A stretch of 30,130 bases of DNA from an uncultured Selenomonas sp. (GCA_900552565.1 USAK01000025.1:1-30130); one strand, 5' to 3'. Positions 8,224-17,064 are shown, numbered from the stretch's first letter. Made by a program: numbers and translations. The notes: a model not told the origin generated them from the letters alone.

Positions 8224-8274
8224 GTTAAAAGAACCTCCTAAGTCCTGAAGCAAAAATCATGAACAAGGCAGCGT

Positions 8275-9486
8275 TTATTTTTCCCTGTTCTTCTTATTTT
8301 TCTTATACGGCGGTTTTGCCGCCTTGCCGGAACCTGTCTTTTGCGGGTGTTTATGGCGTGCAGCCGTGCTTCCTGCGGTCTTTGGCAGCGGCTCAAACTT
8401 GATGTCGAGTCTCTTCTCGAGCTTTTCAAGCTTCAGGGATTCCTTGACGTCCATCAGGGTAATGACGGCTCCCTCATGCCCGGCACGGGCCGTGCGGCCG
8501 GCGCGGTGCTTGTAGACCTGCGCGCTTTCGGGAAAGTCGAGATTGATGACATAATCGACATCGGGAATGTCGAGGCCGCGGGCCGCAAGGTCCGTCGACA
8601 AAAGCAGCTGTGCGCGGCCCCCCTTGATGGCGGCCATCGCCGACTGGCGCGACTGCTTGGCGTCTTTGCCGAGCAGGGATTCGGCGCGAATGCCCTCGTA
8701 GCGGAGCTTCGCGAGCGTCTGCTCTGCCGCAAAGGTCTTATTAATGAAAACAAGACCGCGCTTAATCGGCAGCGAACGCGTGAGCCTGCGCACGCGCTCG
8801 ATTTTCTCGCGGAACGGCACGGGTACAAAATAATGTCGGCAGGCCGCGATTTCCTCGGCCGACTGCTCAATCTCGATGAGTTCCGGCTGGCCGAGGAACG
8901 AAGCGCGCTCACGTGCCTTCTTCGGGTCCGTCGCCGAGAACATCAGGGCCTGACGGTCCTCCGGCAGCAATTTGACGACATCGGCTGTCGTCATATCGTT
9001 CTGGTCATCGAGCAGGCGGTCGAATTCATCGAGCACGAGCATCCTGACGCCATGCAACTTGAGCTTGCCTTTGCGCGCCAGTTCAATAATGCGTCCCGCC
9101 GAACCGACGATGAGCTGCGGCTTTTCTTTAAGTTTGTCCATCTGACGCGCGATATTGGCGCCGCCAATCAGCCCCTGTACACGGATGCCGAGATTGGCCT
9201 GCTGACTGAGTTCACGCGCCTCACCGGCAATCTGCATGACGAGTTCATACGTCGGTGCAAGCACGACGGCCTGTGCCTCGCGGCGTTCCGGCTCGATTTT
9301 CATCAGGATAGGCAGCAGATAAGCAAGGGTCTTGCCCGTGCCCGTCGGTGCTACGCCGAGGATATCCGTACCCGCCAGGATTTTCGGGACAGCCTGCTGC
9401 TGAATGGGCGTCGGCACCGTGATATTCCTTTTGGTCAGGACCTCGCAAAGGGCCTCGCTGACTCCTAAATCACGAAATGTTGTCAT
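8275..9486 (-). CDS. DEAD-box RNA helicase (DEFD variant)
   Basis: An ATP-dependent RNA unwinding protein of superfamily 2, likely acting in ribosome assembly, cold adaptation or RNA decay. Visible motifs are the Q motif PTPIQQQAV (26-33), motif I APTGTGKT (46-53), motif II, motif III SAT (184-186) and motif VI HRAGRTARAG (near 330). Motif II reads DEFD (153-156) instead of DEAD; the two acidic residues for Mg-ATP are kept. The last 40 residues are lysine-rich, a common RNA-binding tail, and there is no DbpA or CsdA C-terminal domain. ATG at 9486 after AAGGAG. It is 34 bases from topB, suggesting one operon. The length of 403 fits small single-core helicases; the individual target cannot be stated. 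Confidence 0.88.
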   Translation of the reverse strand: MTTFRDLGVSEALCEVLTKRNITVPTPIQQQAVPKILAGTDILGVAPTGTGKTLAYLLPILMKIEPERREAQAVVLAPTYELVMQIAGEARELSQQANLGIRVQGLIGGANIARQMDKLKEKPQLIVGSAGRIIELARKGKLKLHGVRMLVLDEFDRLLDDQNDMTTADVVKLLPEDRQALMFSATDPKKARERASFLGQPELIEIEQSAEEIAACRHYFVPVPFREKIERVRRLTRSLPIKRGLVFINKTFAAEQTLAKLRYEGIRAESLLGKDAKQSRQSAMAAIKGGRAQLLLSTDLAARGLDIPDVDYVINLDFPESAQVYKHRAGRTARAGHEGAVITLMDVKESLKLEKLEKRLDIKFEPLPKTAGSTAARHKHPQKTGSGKAAKPPYKKNKKNREK

Positions 9487-9520
9487 ATATTCTCCTTATT
9501 CTATCGATACGTTCCAGCTT

Positions 9521-12067
9521 TTATTTCAAGAGCGGCCTGCCGTGGTCATCATCGAAGGTAGCCGTGCAGCGCGGATAATTCGAGCAGCCCCAGAACACAC
9601 CGTTGCGGCCATGCAGGCTGCGCAGATGGCCTTCGCGGCAGCGCGGGCAGAGATATTTATCTTTTTCCTGTCCTGTGCCATTTTTTTCCATATGCTCCAT
9701 GGGGCTGGCTGAATACTTCGGCTTATCGCTCCAATTCTGCCATGACGATGTTCTCTGCGCCTCATAACTCTGGCGGTCCGCTTCGAAGCGGGCCGCGTAA
9801 TCTTCGGGAGAGAACAGGGCGTTGAGCTCTGCAATATCGGCAGCTGACTCCTGCGCGCCGCCCTCCCGATAATCAGAAGAAGCATACGCTGCCGGTGCAT
9901 AGGAAGCAGCAGCTGCCGGCTGCGCAGCGCGGGTGCGGCCCTGCCGCGAAGAATCTCCCTGCTGACGCATGAAGGCCGTGGCCGAAATCGTCGCGGGGCC
10001 CATATCGCGCGGCCGGCGTGCAAGGCGCGCCTTGACGTCTTCAAGGTCCGGCTTGCCATTCTTATCATTGCAGGTCATGCGGCATTTCGGGTAATTTGAG
10101 CAACCCCAGAATACGCCGTTGCGCCCTTTGCGCTGAATCAGCACACCCTGATGGCAGCGCGGACAGACGTTTTCGCCCTTGACTTCCATATGAACATTCT
10201 CGGCCTTCTGGCAGAGTCTGCGCGTAAAGTCAATCTGTCCCTGCAGAAAGTCAGCAAGAGTCCCCTCACCTTCAGACATCGAATGGAGCTTATCCTCCCA
10301 GATGGCCGTGGAATCGGGGTACGTGAGCTCATCGGGCAGGGCGTCGACGAGCAGATACGCCGCCGGCGTCGGCACGAGGTATTTCTTTTTGCCCTGTGCC
10401 TTGAGGAACTTGCGGCGGATGAGGTCATCGATAATCGTCGCGCGCGTGGCTTCGGTGCCGATGCCATAAACGTCTTTGAGCTGTTTCTTGGCTTCAGGAT
10501 TCTTGACGTACTTATGGATTTCCTTCATGCCGGCCAGAAGCGTCGAGGCCGTGAAACGCACGGGAGGCTTCGTCATCTTTTCGAGCATGCGGCCGCGCTG
10601 CCAGCTCACCGTATCTTTTTTCTTCATGACGGGCAGCGTCTTCGTGCTCTCATCCTCATCTTTGCTTTCCCTGCCGTCCTCCTCCGACTCGTCCGCAGCC
10701 GCATGCTTCTTTTTCTGCGACTGGTACATGACTTTCCAGCCAAGGTCGCGTTCCGTGCGGCCGCTGGCCGTGAAGAGCTCATCCTTATAATTGACTTCAA
10801 TCTTCGTCTGGTCGTACGTATGGACCGGATAAAACTGCGCGAGGTAGCCGCGGGCAATCAGATGATAGAGATTGCGCTCCTCGTTTGTCATCTTCGTGAC
10901 ATCGGCCTGCACCGTCGTCGGGATGATGGCATGATGTGCCGATATCTTCTTGTCGTTCCACGCACGGCTCTTCTGTTTGGGATTGGCCGCCGGCACCCAC
11001 GAGGCGACGAGCTCATCACCGGCCTTAGCAAGATGCGCGAGAATTGCCGGAGCATCGCTGAACTGATTGGTCGGCAGATACTCGCAGTCGGAACGCGGAT
11101 ACGTCGTAATTTTTTTCTCGTAAAGCTTCTGCGCCGTGTCGAGCACGAGCTGCGGCGCGTAGCCAAAGCGTTTGCCCGCTAGCACCTGCAGGGTCGACAG
11201 GGAAAACGGCAGCGGCTGCGGCTCCTGTTTCTTCGTCTTCTGATACGCAGAAATCTGTGCCTCATGCAGCTTTTCCCTGAAAAAGGCCAGTTTTTCCTCG
11301 GCGATTTTCTTATCAATCAGATGGTTCTCACTGTCAAGTCCTGCCATCGTGTCTTTCGGCTTCCACTGTGCCTCAAAGCTGCCGTTCTCATGGGCAAACG
11401 TGCCCTTGATGAGATAGTATGTCACAGGCTTGAAATGCTCGATTTCACGTTCGCGGCGCACGACGAGTGAAAGCGTCGGTGTCTTGACGCGGCCGACAGG
11501 CAGCACGAGGCCCTCATGACCGGCACGGCGCGCGGCCAAGGTATAGGCGCGCGAAAGATTCATGCCGATAAGCCAGTCGGCTCTTGCCCTTGCAAGTGCC
11601 GACTGCTTGAGATTGAAAAAGTCCTTATTGTCACGCAGGCTCGCATTTGCCTTTCGAATGCTCTTTTCGTCAAGAGCATTCAAAAGGATGCGGCGGACCG
11701 GCTTCTTGTTGCCCAGATAGTCAAGCACCTCATCGACGAGCAGCTGACCTTCGCGGTCCGGGTCGCCGCCGTGCACGATTTCATCGGCTTTGTCAATCAG
11801 GGATTTGACGATGGCAAACTGCTTTTCGCAGTCTTTGGCGACAAAAAGCTTCCACTGCTTCGGGATGATGGGCAGGTCCTTCGCCAGCCAGCGCTTGTAC
11901 TTCGGGGCGTATTCCTCCGGCTCGGCCTGACGCAGAATATGGCCGAACAGCCATGTCACGACACCGTCCTTCGTCACGAGATAGCCGTCATGACGTGCAA
12001 TCGGACCGTGCAGGCATTTGGCGAGCTCACGGCCTACACTCGGTTTCTCGGCAATATATAAACGCAA
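9521..12067 (-). CDS. topB: DNA topoisomerase III
   Basis: A type IA topoisomerase that passes single strands to unlink replication or recombination intermediates. The Toprim domain has Glu7 (IAEKPS) and the acidic DPDREGQ motif (102-108). The active-site Tyr323 lies in TTYPRSDCEYLP. The core is followed by two C-terminal C4 zinc ribbons, each with CPRC...GRNGVFWGCSNYPxC, at about residues 640-675 and 805-840. They are separated by a low-complexity Ala/Gln/Ser-rich linker of over 100 residues. That makes 848 residues, longer than E. coli TopB (653). The start is TTG at 12067, 11 bases after AAGGAGG; a nearer ATG is out of frame. It is 66 bases downstream of the DUF1232 gene. A tandem ribbon tail suggests duplication within the gene. 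Confidence 0.93.
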   Translation of the reverse strand: MRLYIAEKPSVGRELAKCLHGPIARHDGYLVTKDGVVTWLFGHILRQAEPEEYAPKYKRWLAKDLPIIPKQWKLFVAKDCEKQFAIVKSLIDKADEIVHGGDPDREGQLLVDEVLDYLGNKKPVRRILLNALDEKSIRKANASLRDNKDFFNLKQSALARARADWLIGMNLSRAYTLAARRAGHEGLVLPVGRVKTPTLSLVVRREREIEHFKPVTYYLIKGTFAHENGSFEAQWKPKDTMAGLDSENHLIDKKIAEEKLAFFREKLHEAQISAYQKTKKQEPQPLPFSLSTLQVLAGKRFGYAPQLVLDTAQKLYEKKITTYPRSDCEYLPTNQFSDAPAILAHLAKAGDELVASWVPAANPKQKSRAWNDKKISAHHAIIPTTVQADVTKMTNEERNLYHLIARGYLAQFYPVHTYDQTKIEVNYKDELFTASGRTERDLGWKVMYQSQKKKHAAADESEEDGRESKDEDESTKTLPVMKKKDTVSWQRGRMLEKMTKPPVRFTASTLLAGMKEIHKYVKNPEAKKQLKDVYGIGTEATRATIIDDLIRRKFLKAQGKKKYLVPTPAAYLLVDALPDELTYPDSTAIWEDKLHSMSEGEGTLADFLQGQIDFTRRLCQKAENVHMEVKGENVCPRCHQGVLIQRKGRNGVFWGCSNYPKCRMTCNDKNGKPDLEDVKARLARRPRDMGPATISATAFMRQQGDSSRQGRTRAAQPAAAASYAPAAYASSDYREGGAQESAADIAELNALFSPEDYAARFEADRQSYEAQRTSSWQNWSDKPKYSASPMEHMEKNGTGQEKDKYLCPRCREGHLRSLHGRNGVFWGCSNYPRCTATFDDDHGRPLLK

Positions 12068-12133
12068 CGGTTCATCGTCCTCCTTCCTTTATTTTATATG
12101 ATGTACGGAATTCCTTCGTTAGAGGCAGGTTCA

Positions 12134-12502
12134 TCACGATACCAGCTTGTAAATGCCCCAGACAATGAGACCCGCCCATAAAAAGAGGAACAGGCTCACG
12201 AGCGCTGCGGCGAGCTTGGCGTGATTCAGGATATAGTCTGCCTGCCCCTCGCATTCATAACGGACCTGCGCAGGCAAAAAATGCATGAGCGCCGCAATGG
12301 CCGTCGGTACGATGACGGCATCGTCTAAAACTCCCGCCACCGGAATGGCATCAGGGATGAGGTCAATCGGGCTCACGAGATATAAGATGGTCAAGAGCAT
12401 CATGCCCTTGACCTTGCGCGGTGTCTGCCGGCTCTTGAGTGAGAGCAGCATGACCAGGATATCATGCCGGAAAAGTTTCAGCATGCCAAGGATTCTACCC
12501 AT
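12134..12502 (-). CDS. DUF1232 (YkvA-type) small membrane protein
   Basis: A 122-residue protein with the DUF1232 hallmark YLVSPIDLIPDAIPVAGVLDD (44-64). One hydrophobic segment runs about 34-58 and a second, terminal one about 98-119 (LVSLFLFLWAGLIVWG). The function of the family is unknown; the acidic PDxIP core in a membrane hairpin is its only signature. ATG at 12502 follows AGGAG. It is first in the leftward cluster with topB. Upstream, the minus strand has only a weak TAAAAT -10 candidate. Confidence 0.8.
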   Translation of the reverse strand: MGRILGMLKLFRHDILVMLLSLKSRQTPRKVKGMMLLTILYLVSPIDLIPDAIPVAGVLDDAVIVPTAIAALMHFLPAQVRYECEGQADYILNHAKLAAALVSLFLFLWAGLIVWGIYKLVS

Positions 12503-12660
12503 AGTTTTCTCCTATTTGCAATCTCTGAAAAGAGAATTATCTTTCTACTGCATATGGTATATTTTACCACACAATGACTCGGACTGTCTGTAAGGTGCCT
12601 GAATTTCGCCAGATATCCCTGAAATTTCCTCTCTTTTCTTATACAAATATAACATAAGAA

Positions 12661-12689
12661 TTGACAGCAGTATTCCTATTTGTTATAAT
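12661..12689 (+). promoter_or_regulatory. Consensus sigma-70 promoter of the LysA-like decarboxylase
   Basis: TTGACA (12661-12666), a 17-base spacer and TATAAT (12684-12689), with the extended TG two bases before the -10. All consensus positions are met, predicting strong constitutive transcription from about 12696 and a leader of about 70 bases. The rest of the 266-base divergent gap holds no gene that I can see. Confidence 0.85.
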
Positions 12690-12768
12690 AAATTAACATT
12701 TTTACAGATAATAATTCTCTCTGCATCATTTTCATGTTTCACTTTCGTTTCACAGGAGGACAGATTTT

Positions 12769-14025
12769 ATGAGCAAGAAGACCTTCCCGCTCTCCAAAGC
12801 AGAGCTTGAGGAAATCATCAAGAAGTATCCAACGCCGTTCCACATCTACGACGAACATGCCATCCGCCAGAACATCCGCAATCTGCAGAAGGCCTTTGCC
12901 TGGGCCCCGCGTTTCCGCGAGCAGTTCGCCGTCAAGGCCCTGCCGAATCCGCGCATTGTCCAGATTCTGCACGAAGAAGGCGCAGGCACCGACTGCAGCA
13001 GCCTCGCCGAGCTCATCATCTCTGATGTCTCGGGTGTCAAAGGCGAAGAAATTCTCCTGACGTCGAATGATACGCCGGCCGATGAATTCCAGAAGGCCAT
13101 CGAGCTCGGCGCCATCATCAACCTCGATGATATCAGCCACATCGAATACCTCGAGAAAAACGCCGGCCTGCCAAAAATCATCTGCTTCCGCTATAATCCG
13201 GGCGACCTCATGGAAGGCAACGACATCATCGGCAAGCCGACTGAGGCAAAATACGGCCTGACGCGCGACCAGCTCTTCGAAGCTTATAAAATCGTCAAAG
13301 AGAAGGGCGTTAAGCGTTTTGGCCTGCATACGATGGTCGCTTCGAACGAACGCCGCACGGAAGCTTTCCTGTTCACGGCCAAACTCATGTTCACGCTGGC
13401 CCGCGAACTCAAGGAAAAACTCGACATCCATGTCGAATTCGTCAACCTCGGCGGCGGCTTCGGCATTCCGTACCGTCCGGAGGAAGAACCGCTGAACCTG
13501 CAGGAAATCGGCGAAGGCATCCACAAGCTCTACGATGAACTCATGGTTCCGGCCGGCCTCGGCGACGTCGCTATCATGACCGAAAGCGGCCGCGCCATGA
13601 CGGGTCCTGCCGGCTGGCTCGTCTCCACGGCCATCCACGAGAAAAAGACGTATAAAGACTACATCGGCCTCGATTCCTGCATGGCCAACCTCATGCGTCC
13701 GGCCATGTACGGCGCTTATCATCACATCACGATTGCCGGCAAGGAAAATGAACCGTGCGACCACGTCTACGACGTCACGGGCTCGCTCTGCGAAAACAAC
13801 GATAAATTCGCCATCGACCGCAAGCTGCCGAAAATCGACATCGGCGACCGCGTCATCATCCACGACACGGGTGCGCACGGCAGTGCCATGGGCTTCAACT
13901 ACAACGGCAAGCTCTGGTGTGCCGAACTCCTGCTGCATGAAGACGGCAGCGTTGAACTCATCCGCCGCGCTGAGACGCTTGATGATTACTTCGCTACGCT
14001 CAAATATCCCGGCAGCATCATGTAA
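12769..14025 (+). CDS. lysA: PLP-dependent decarboxylase, diaminopimelate decarboxylase (LysA) family
   Basis: A fold-type III PLP enzyme, most like meso-diaminopimelate decarboxylase, which makes lysine at the last step of its pathway. Lys56 in FAVKALPNP is the PLP Schiff-base lysine. NLGGGFGIPY (near 224-233) binds phosphate. CENND (near 344) carries the catalytic cysteine of the DapDC CES/D motif. GAHGSAMGFNYNG matches the C-terminal tyrosine region. The usual EPGR motif reads ESGR, and CES reads CEN, so the substrate could differ (carboxynorspermidine, ornithine or lysine are alternatives). The ATG follows AGGAGG at 9 bases. It is a single gene between a consensus promoter and a bidirectional terminator. 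Its codon bias is strong, consistent with high expression. Confidence 0.8.
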   Translation: MSKKTFPLSKAELEEIIKKYPTPFHIYDEHAIRQNIRNLQKAFAWAPRFREQFAVKALPNPRIVQILHEEGAGTDCSSLAELIISDVSGVKGEEILLTSNDTPADEFQKAIELGAIINLDDISHIEYLEKNAGLPKIICFRYNPGDLMEGNDIIGKPTEAKYGLTRDQLFEAYKIVKEKGVKRFGLHTMVASNERRTEAFLFTAKLMFTLARELKEKLDIHVEFVNLGGGFGIPYRPEEEPLNLQEIGEGIHKLYDELMVPAGLGDVAIMTESGRAMTGPAGWLVSTAIHEKKTYKDYIGLDSCMANLMRPAMYGAYHHITIAGKENEPCDHVYDVTGSLCENNDKFAIDRKLPKIDIGDRVIIHDTGAHGSAMGFNYNGKLWCAELLLHEDGSVELIRRAETLDDYFATLKYPGSIM

Positions 14026-14063
14026 ACGTCTCATGTAATCTTCTATTAAAATAAACAGGCAAT

Positions 14064-14099
14064 AAAAAATCTGGTCCGCAACTGCGGGCCAGATTTTTT
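14064..14099. terminator. Bidirectional terminator between lysA-like gene and pfkA
   Basis: The stem AAAAAATCTGG-(T)-CCGC / GCGG-(G)-CCAGATTTTTT gives a T tract on both strands. It lies 38 bases after the decarboxylase stop and 21 bases after the pfkA stop, so it serves both convergent genes. Confidence 0.9.
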
Positions 14100-14120
14100 A
14101 TTATCGTGAACTTAGGAAGC

Positions 14121-15086
14121 TCAGGCAAGCACGCGGGCAAGGCGTACGAGCTCCGGGTCCAGAGTCTTCGTGTTGTTGACCGACTCAAAGAGGTTGACGG
14201 CTACGACTTTGCCTTCGTTGAAACCAAAGACGACATCCGATGCACCCGAGATGATGGCAAGAGCTGCCTTCTCACCGAGCATCGAAGCCTTCATGCGGTC
14301 TTCGACCGACGGCGAACCGCCGCGCTGAATGTGGCCGAGGACCGATACACGCGTATCGATGCCCGTCTTTTCCTCAACAGCTTTGCCGATTTCGATGGCC
14401 GAGCCGGCGCCTTCCGCCACAACGATGATGCTGTAGCGTTTGCCGGCGTCATACATCCCCTTAATCTCTTCGCACATCGTGTCGATGTTGAATTTGACTT
14501 CCGGTACGAGGATGAACTCAGCACCGCCGGCGATGCCGGACATCATAGCGAGCCAGCCGGAGTTGCGGCCCATGACCTCGACGAGCATGATGCGGCGGTG
14601 TGCCGAAGCCGTATCACGCAGTTTGTTGATGGCATCGACAATCGTGTTGGCAGCCGTATCGCAGCCAATCGTGTAGTCCATGCCCCAGACATCGTTGTCA
14701 ATCGTGCCCGGCAGGCCGACAATCGGCATGCCCGTTTCTTTCGAGAGCAGCGAGCCGCCCGTCAGGCTGCCGTCGCCGCCGATGATGACGAGACCTTCAA
14801 TCCCACGCTTTACGAGGTTCTCATAGCCTTTGCGGCGTCCTTCCGGCGTCTTGAACTCAGGGCAGCGGGCCGTGCCAAGGAACGTACCGCCGCGCTGGAT
14901 GAGGTCACTGACGCTGCGGCTCGTGAGCTCCTCGATATCATCATCGAGCATGCCCTGATAGCCGTTGTTGATGCCATAGACTTTTACACCTTCATAAAGT
15001 GCCGTGCGGACAACGGCGCGTGCCGCAGCATTCATGCCGGGGCTGTCGCCGCCAGATGTCATTACAGCAATCGCTTTTTTGATCAT
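14121..15086 (-). CDS. pfkA: ATP-dependent 6-phosphofructokinase
   Basis: Phosphorylates fructose 6-phosphate to fructose 1,6-bisphosphate, the committed glycolytic step. The 321 residues match the homotetrameric bacterial PfkA. TSGGDSPGMNAA (10-21) binds ATP. GGDGS (103-107) has the glycine that marks ATP rather than pyrophosphate use. PGTIDND (126-132) carries the catalytic Asp130. MGRNSGW binds substrate, and the C-terminal HIQRGGSPS is typical. ATG at 15086 follows TAGGAGAG. A perfect 9+9 bp palindrome lies 33 bases upstream and may be an operator. Convergent with the decarboxylase and apparently monocistronic. Confidence 0.96.
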   Translation of the reverse strand: MIKKAIAVMTSGGDSPGMNAAARAVVRTALYEGVKVYGINNGYQGMLDDDIEELTSRSVSDLIQRGGTFLGTARCPEFKTPEGRRKGYENLVKRGIEGLVIIGGDGSLTGGSLLSKETGMPIVGLPGTIDNDVWGMDYTIGCDTAANTIVDAINKLRDTASAHRRIMLVEVMGRNSGWLAMMSGIAGGAEFILVPEVKFNIDTMCEEIKGMYDAGKRYSIIVVAEGAGSAIEIGKAVEEKTGIDTRVSVLGHIQRGGSPSVEDRMKASMLGEKAALAIISGASDVVFGFNEGKVVAVNLFESVNNTKTLDPELVRLARVLA

Positions 15087-15118
15087 GGGAACATCTCTCC
15101 TATTCCATACTTATCCCA

Positions 15119-15140
15119 TTATGTCAATCCTTTGACATAA
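15119..15140. promoter_or_regulatory. 22-bp palindrome upstream of pfkA, candidate operator
   Basis: TTATGTCAA, four bases TCCT, then TTGACATAA: a perfect 9-bp inverted repeat. On the minus strand its right half contains TTGACA, which could be the -35, though no good -10 follows at 17 bases. The binding protein is not identifiable. Confidence 0.5.
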
Positions 15141-15211
15141 TCAAATAGCTTGCATACCATATCTTTCTTTATTTTACGGAATTCGCCTGCAAATGTAAAG
15201 GGTTTCAGACG

Positions 15212-15244
15212 AAAACAACGCCCTCCCTCAGGGGAAAGGCGTTG
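15212..15244 (-). terminator. Terminator of the first PTS operon
   Basis: CAACGCC/GGCGTTG (15216-15222, 15238-15244) with a GC-rich loop is followed on the minus strand by TTTT. It begins 61 bases past the IID stop. The surrounding bases to pfkA hold only the pfkA control region. Confidence 0.7.
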
Positions 15245-15305
15245 CAAATATTGGATTTTGTTCCAGAACCATGCAGAATGCAGGAAAATCCATAACTTCT
15301 ACGTT

Positions 15306-16130
15306 TTATTTGACATTCATGATGCCAAGGGCATAGCAGACAATGCCGAGTGCGAACAGGCCGAAGATGATCCAGATTGGGTTGACCTTGCGTTTCATCA
15401 GGGCCATGCAGGCGAACGTCATGAGCAGCGGTACGAGGCCAGGCATCAGCTGATCGAGGATGGTCTGGACCGTCGTCGTGACGACTTCACCTTTCGCATT
15501 CGTAATCTGCGAGACGACGACTGGAATGTTGACGCTCGTCCACTTGTTGACGAGGGCACCCATGACGAACAAGCCGAGGATGGAAGCACCTTCCGTGAGT
15601 TTCTGCAGACGGTTGCCGGCGACATCCTGTACGATGTCCGTACCTTTGGAATAGCCGTATTTGATGCCGTACCAGCGTACCCAGAGGCGGACGAAGTTAA
15701 AGAGTACAAAGAAGATGATTGGGCCGAGGATGCTGCCGGAGATGGCGAACGATGCACCAAGAGCTGCCGTGATTGGACGCAGCGTGCCCCAGAAAATCGG
15801 GTCGCCGACGCCGGCGAGAGGTCCCATCATACCAACTTTGATACCGTTGATAACGCCATCCGGGATATCTGCGCCGTTGGCGCGTTTCTCCTCAAGAGCA
15901 GCCGTGATGCCGATAATCGGTGCCGTGACGAATGGCTGCGTGTTGTAGAATTCGAGGTGACGTTTCATGGCTTTCTTGAGTTCCTCACCCGTGTAAAGGC
16001 GTTTGAGGATTGGCACCATGCCGAAAGCAAAGCCGAGAGCCTGCATACGTTCCATGTTCCACGAGCCCTGCAGGAAATTCGAGCGGATGAACGCCCAGAA
16101 AAAATCACTTTTTGTCAGTTTCTTCTCCAT
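15306..16130 (-). CDS. PTS mannose-class IID membrane component (operon 1)
   Basis: One of the two membrane subunits of a mannose/fructose/sorbose-class phosphotransferase permease; IID pairs with IIC to form the sugar channel. It has the family N-terminus (FIRSNFLQGSWNMERMQALGF), a central GPLAGVGDPIFWGTLRP, and hydrophobic segments at about residues 125-155, 190-210 and 235-270. I start it at the ATG at 16130, preceded by GGGGGA, rather than an ATG five codons earlier. This gives 274 residues, identical in length to the paralogue in operon 2, and the same MEK start. It begins 18 bases after the IIC stop. Confidence 0.9.
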   Translation of the reverse strand: MEKKLTKSDFFWAFIRSNFLQGSWNMERMQALGFAFGMVPILKRLYTGEELKKAMKRHLEFYNTQPFVTAPIIGITAALEEKRANGADIPDGVINGIKVGMMGPLAGVGDPIFWGTLRPITAALGASFAISGSILGPIIFFVLFNFVRLWVRWYGIKYGYSKGTDIVQDVAGNRLQKLTEGASILGLFVMGALVNKWTSVNIPVVVSQITNAKGEVVTTTVQTILDQLMPGLVPLLMTFACMALMKRKVNPIWIIFGLFALGIVCYALGIMNVK

Positions 16131-16148
16131 CGTATTTTCCCCCATTCG

Positions 16149-16961
16149 TCAATCGAGTTCATCATCGAGGTCATCATCTGCATCCGACGAAGAGGATGAC
16201 GAAGCCGGTGCTGCGGCAAGCTGAGCGTATTTCGGGTTGAGCTGGATATAAACGATAGCGCAGACAAGACCGATAACGCCGAGTGCTACGAGGTTGAACG
16301 TCGTGAATGCTGCAATGACAAAACCAAGGAAGAAGAACGGCATGAGGTATTTCGCGCCCATCATGTTGATGACCATTGCATAACCTACGACGACAATGAA
16401 GCCGCCGGCGACCTGCAGGCCGCCCGTGATGACCGGCGGGATGGCTGCGAGCATGGCTTCAACAGCGCCCGTGCCGATGTACATAGCAACGAGAGTCGAA
16501 GGAACAGCAACGCGCAGTGCCTGAATCAGCAGAGCGCCGAGATGGCAGATATCAATGCCGCGCAGCTCGCCTTTTTCAGCGAAGTGGTCGGCCTGATGCT
16601 GGAACACGACGGTGAGCGTACGGCAGAGAATCGTGAGGACCTGACCGGCTGCGGCCAGCGGCATGGCAATCGCGATGCCGGCGCCGATAGTTTGATGGCC
16701 GGCGATGACCAGAATCGTCGAAATGACGGAAGCCAGTGCAGCATCCGGTGCCATGGCAGCACCGATGTTCATCCAGCCCAGTGCAATCATCTCGAGTGTA
16801 CCGCCGATGATAATGCCAGTTGTCATATCACCGAGAATAAGACCTGTGAACGTGCAGGCGATGAGCGGACGATGTGTCTGCAGCTCATCGAGTACGGATC
16901 CCATACCCGCGACGGCGGACACGATGAAAATCGCGAGAATCTGTAAACTGCTAATTTCCAT
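16149..16961 (-). CDS. PTS mannose-class IIC membrane component (operon 1)
   Basis: The IIC half of the mannose-class permease, a largely hydrophobic 270-residue protein. The VAGMGSVLDE region, ALGWMNIGAAMAPDAALAS and GAGIAIAMPLAAAGQVL are family hallmarks and form the sugar-binding membrane core. The C-terminus has a run of six serines and then an acidic tail (DADDDLDDELD), not needed for the fold. ATG at 16961 follows GGAGGGG at 7 bases. A 114-base gap with a compound hairpin separates it from IIB. Sugar specificity is not readable; mannose, glucose, fructose, sorbose or glucosamine are possible. Confidence 0.92.
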   Translation of the reverse strand: MEISSLQILAIFIVSAVAGMGSVLDELQTHRPLIACTFTGLILGDMTTGIIIGGTLEMIALGWMNIGAAMAPDAALASVISTILVIAGHQTIGAGIAIAMPLAAAGQVLTILCRTLTVVFQHQADHFAEKGELRGIDICHLGALLIQALRVAVPSTLVAMYIGTGAVEAMLAAIPPVITGGLQVAGGFIVVVGYAMVINMMGAKYLMPFFFLGFVIAAFTTFNLVALGVIGLVCAIVYIQLNPKYAQLAAAPASSSSSSDADDDLDDELD

Positions 16962-17006
16962 GATTTAACCCCTCCATCAAATAACGATGTGCATAAAACG
17001 GCAGGT

Positions 17007-17064
17007 TCCTGATTCTGGTCAGAGAAGCCCCCCTATCTGCTTCTCCGGCCTTTAAAAATCAGGA
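17007..17064 (-). other. Compound hairpin between IIB and IIC (operon 1)
   Basis: An outer stem TCCTGATT/AATCAGGA (17007-17014, 17057-17064) encloses GAGAAGC/GCTTCTC (17022-17028, 17039-17045). No T tract follows, so it is more likely an mRNA processing or stability element than a terminator. Operon 2 has a hairpin at the same place. Confidence 0.55.

Noticed and set aside
12739..14034. A 431-codon open frame on the minus strand opposite the LysA-like gene
   Set aside because: It is a shadow of strong codon bias: the real gene rarely uses TTA, CTA or TCA, so the opposite strand lacks stops. The product has no family motifs, and the plus-strand gene has a promoter, ribosome binding site and intact active site.
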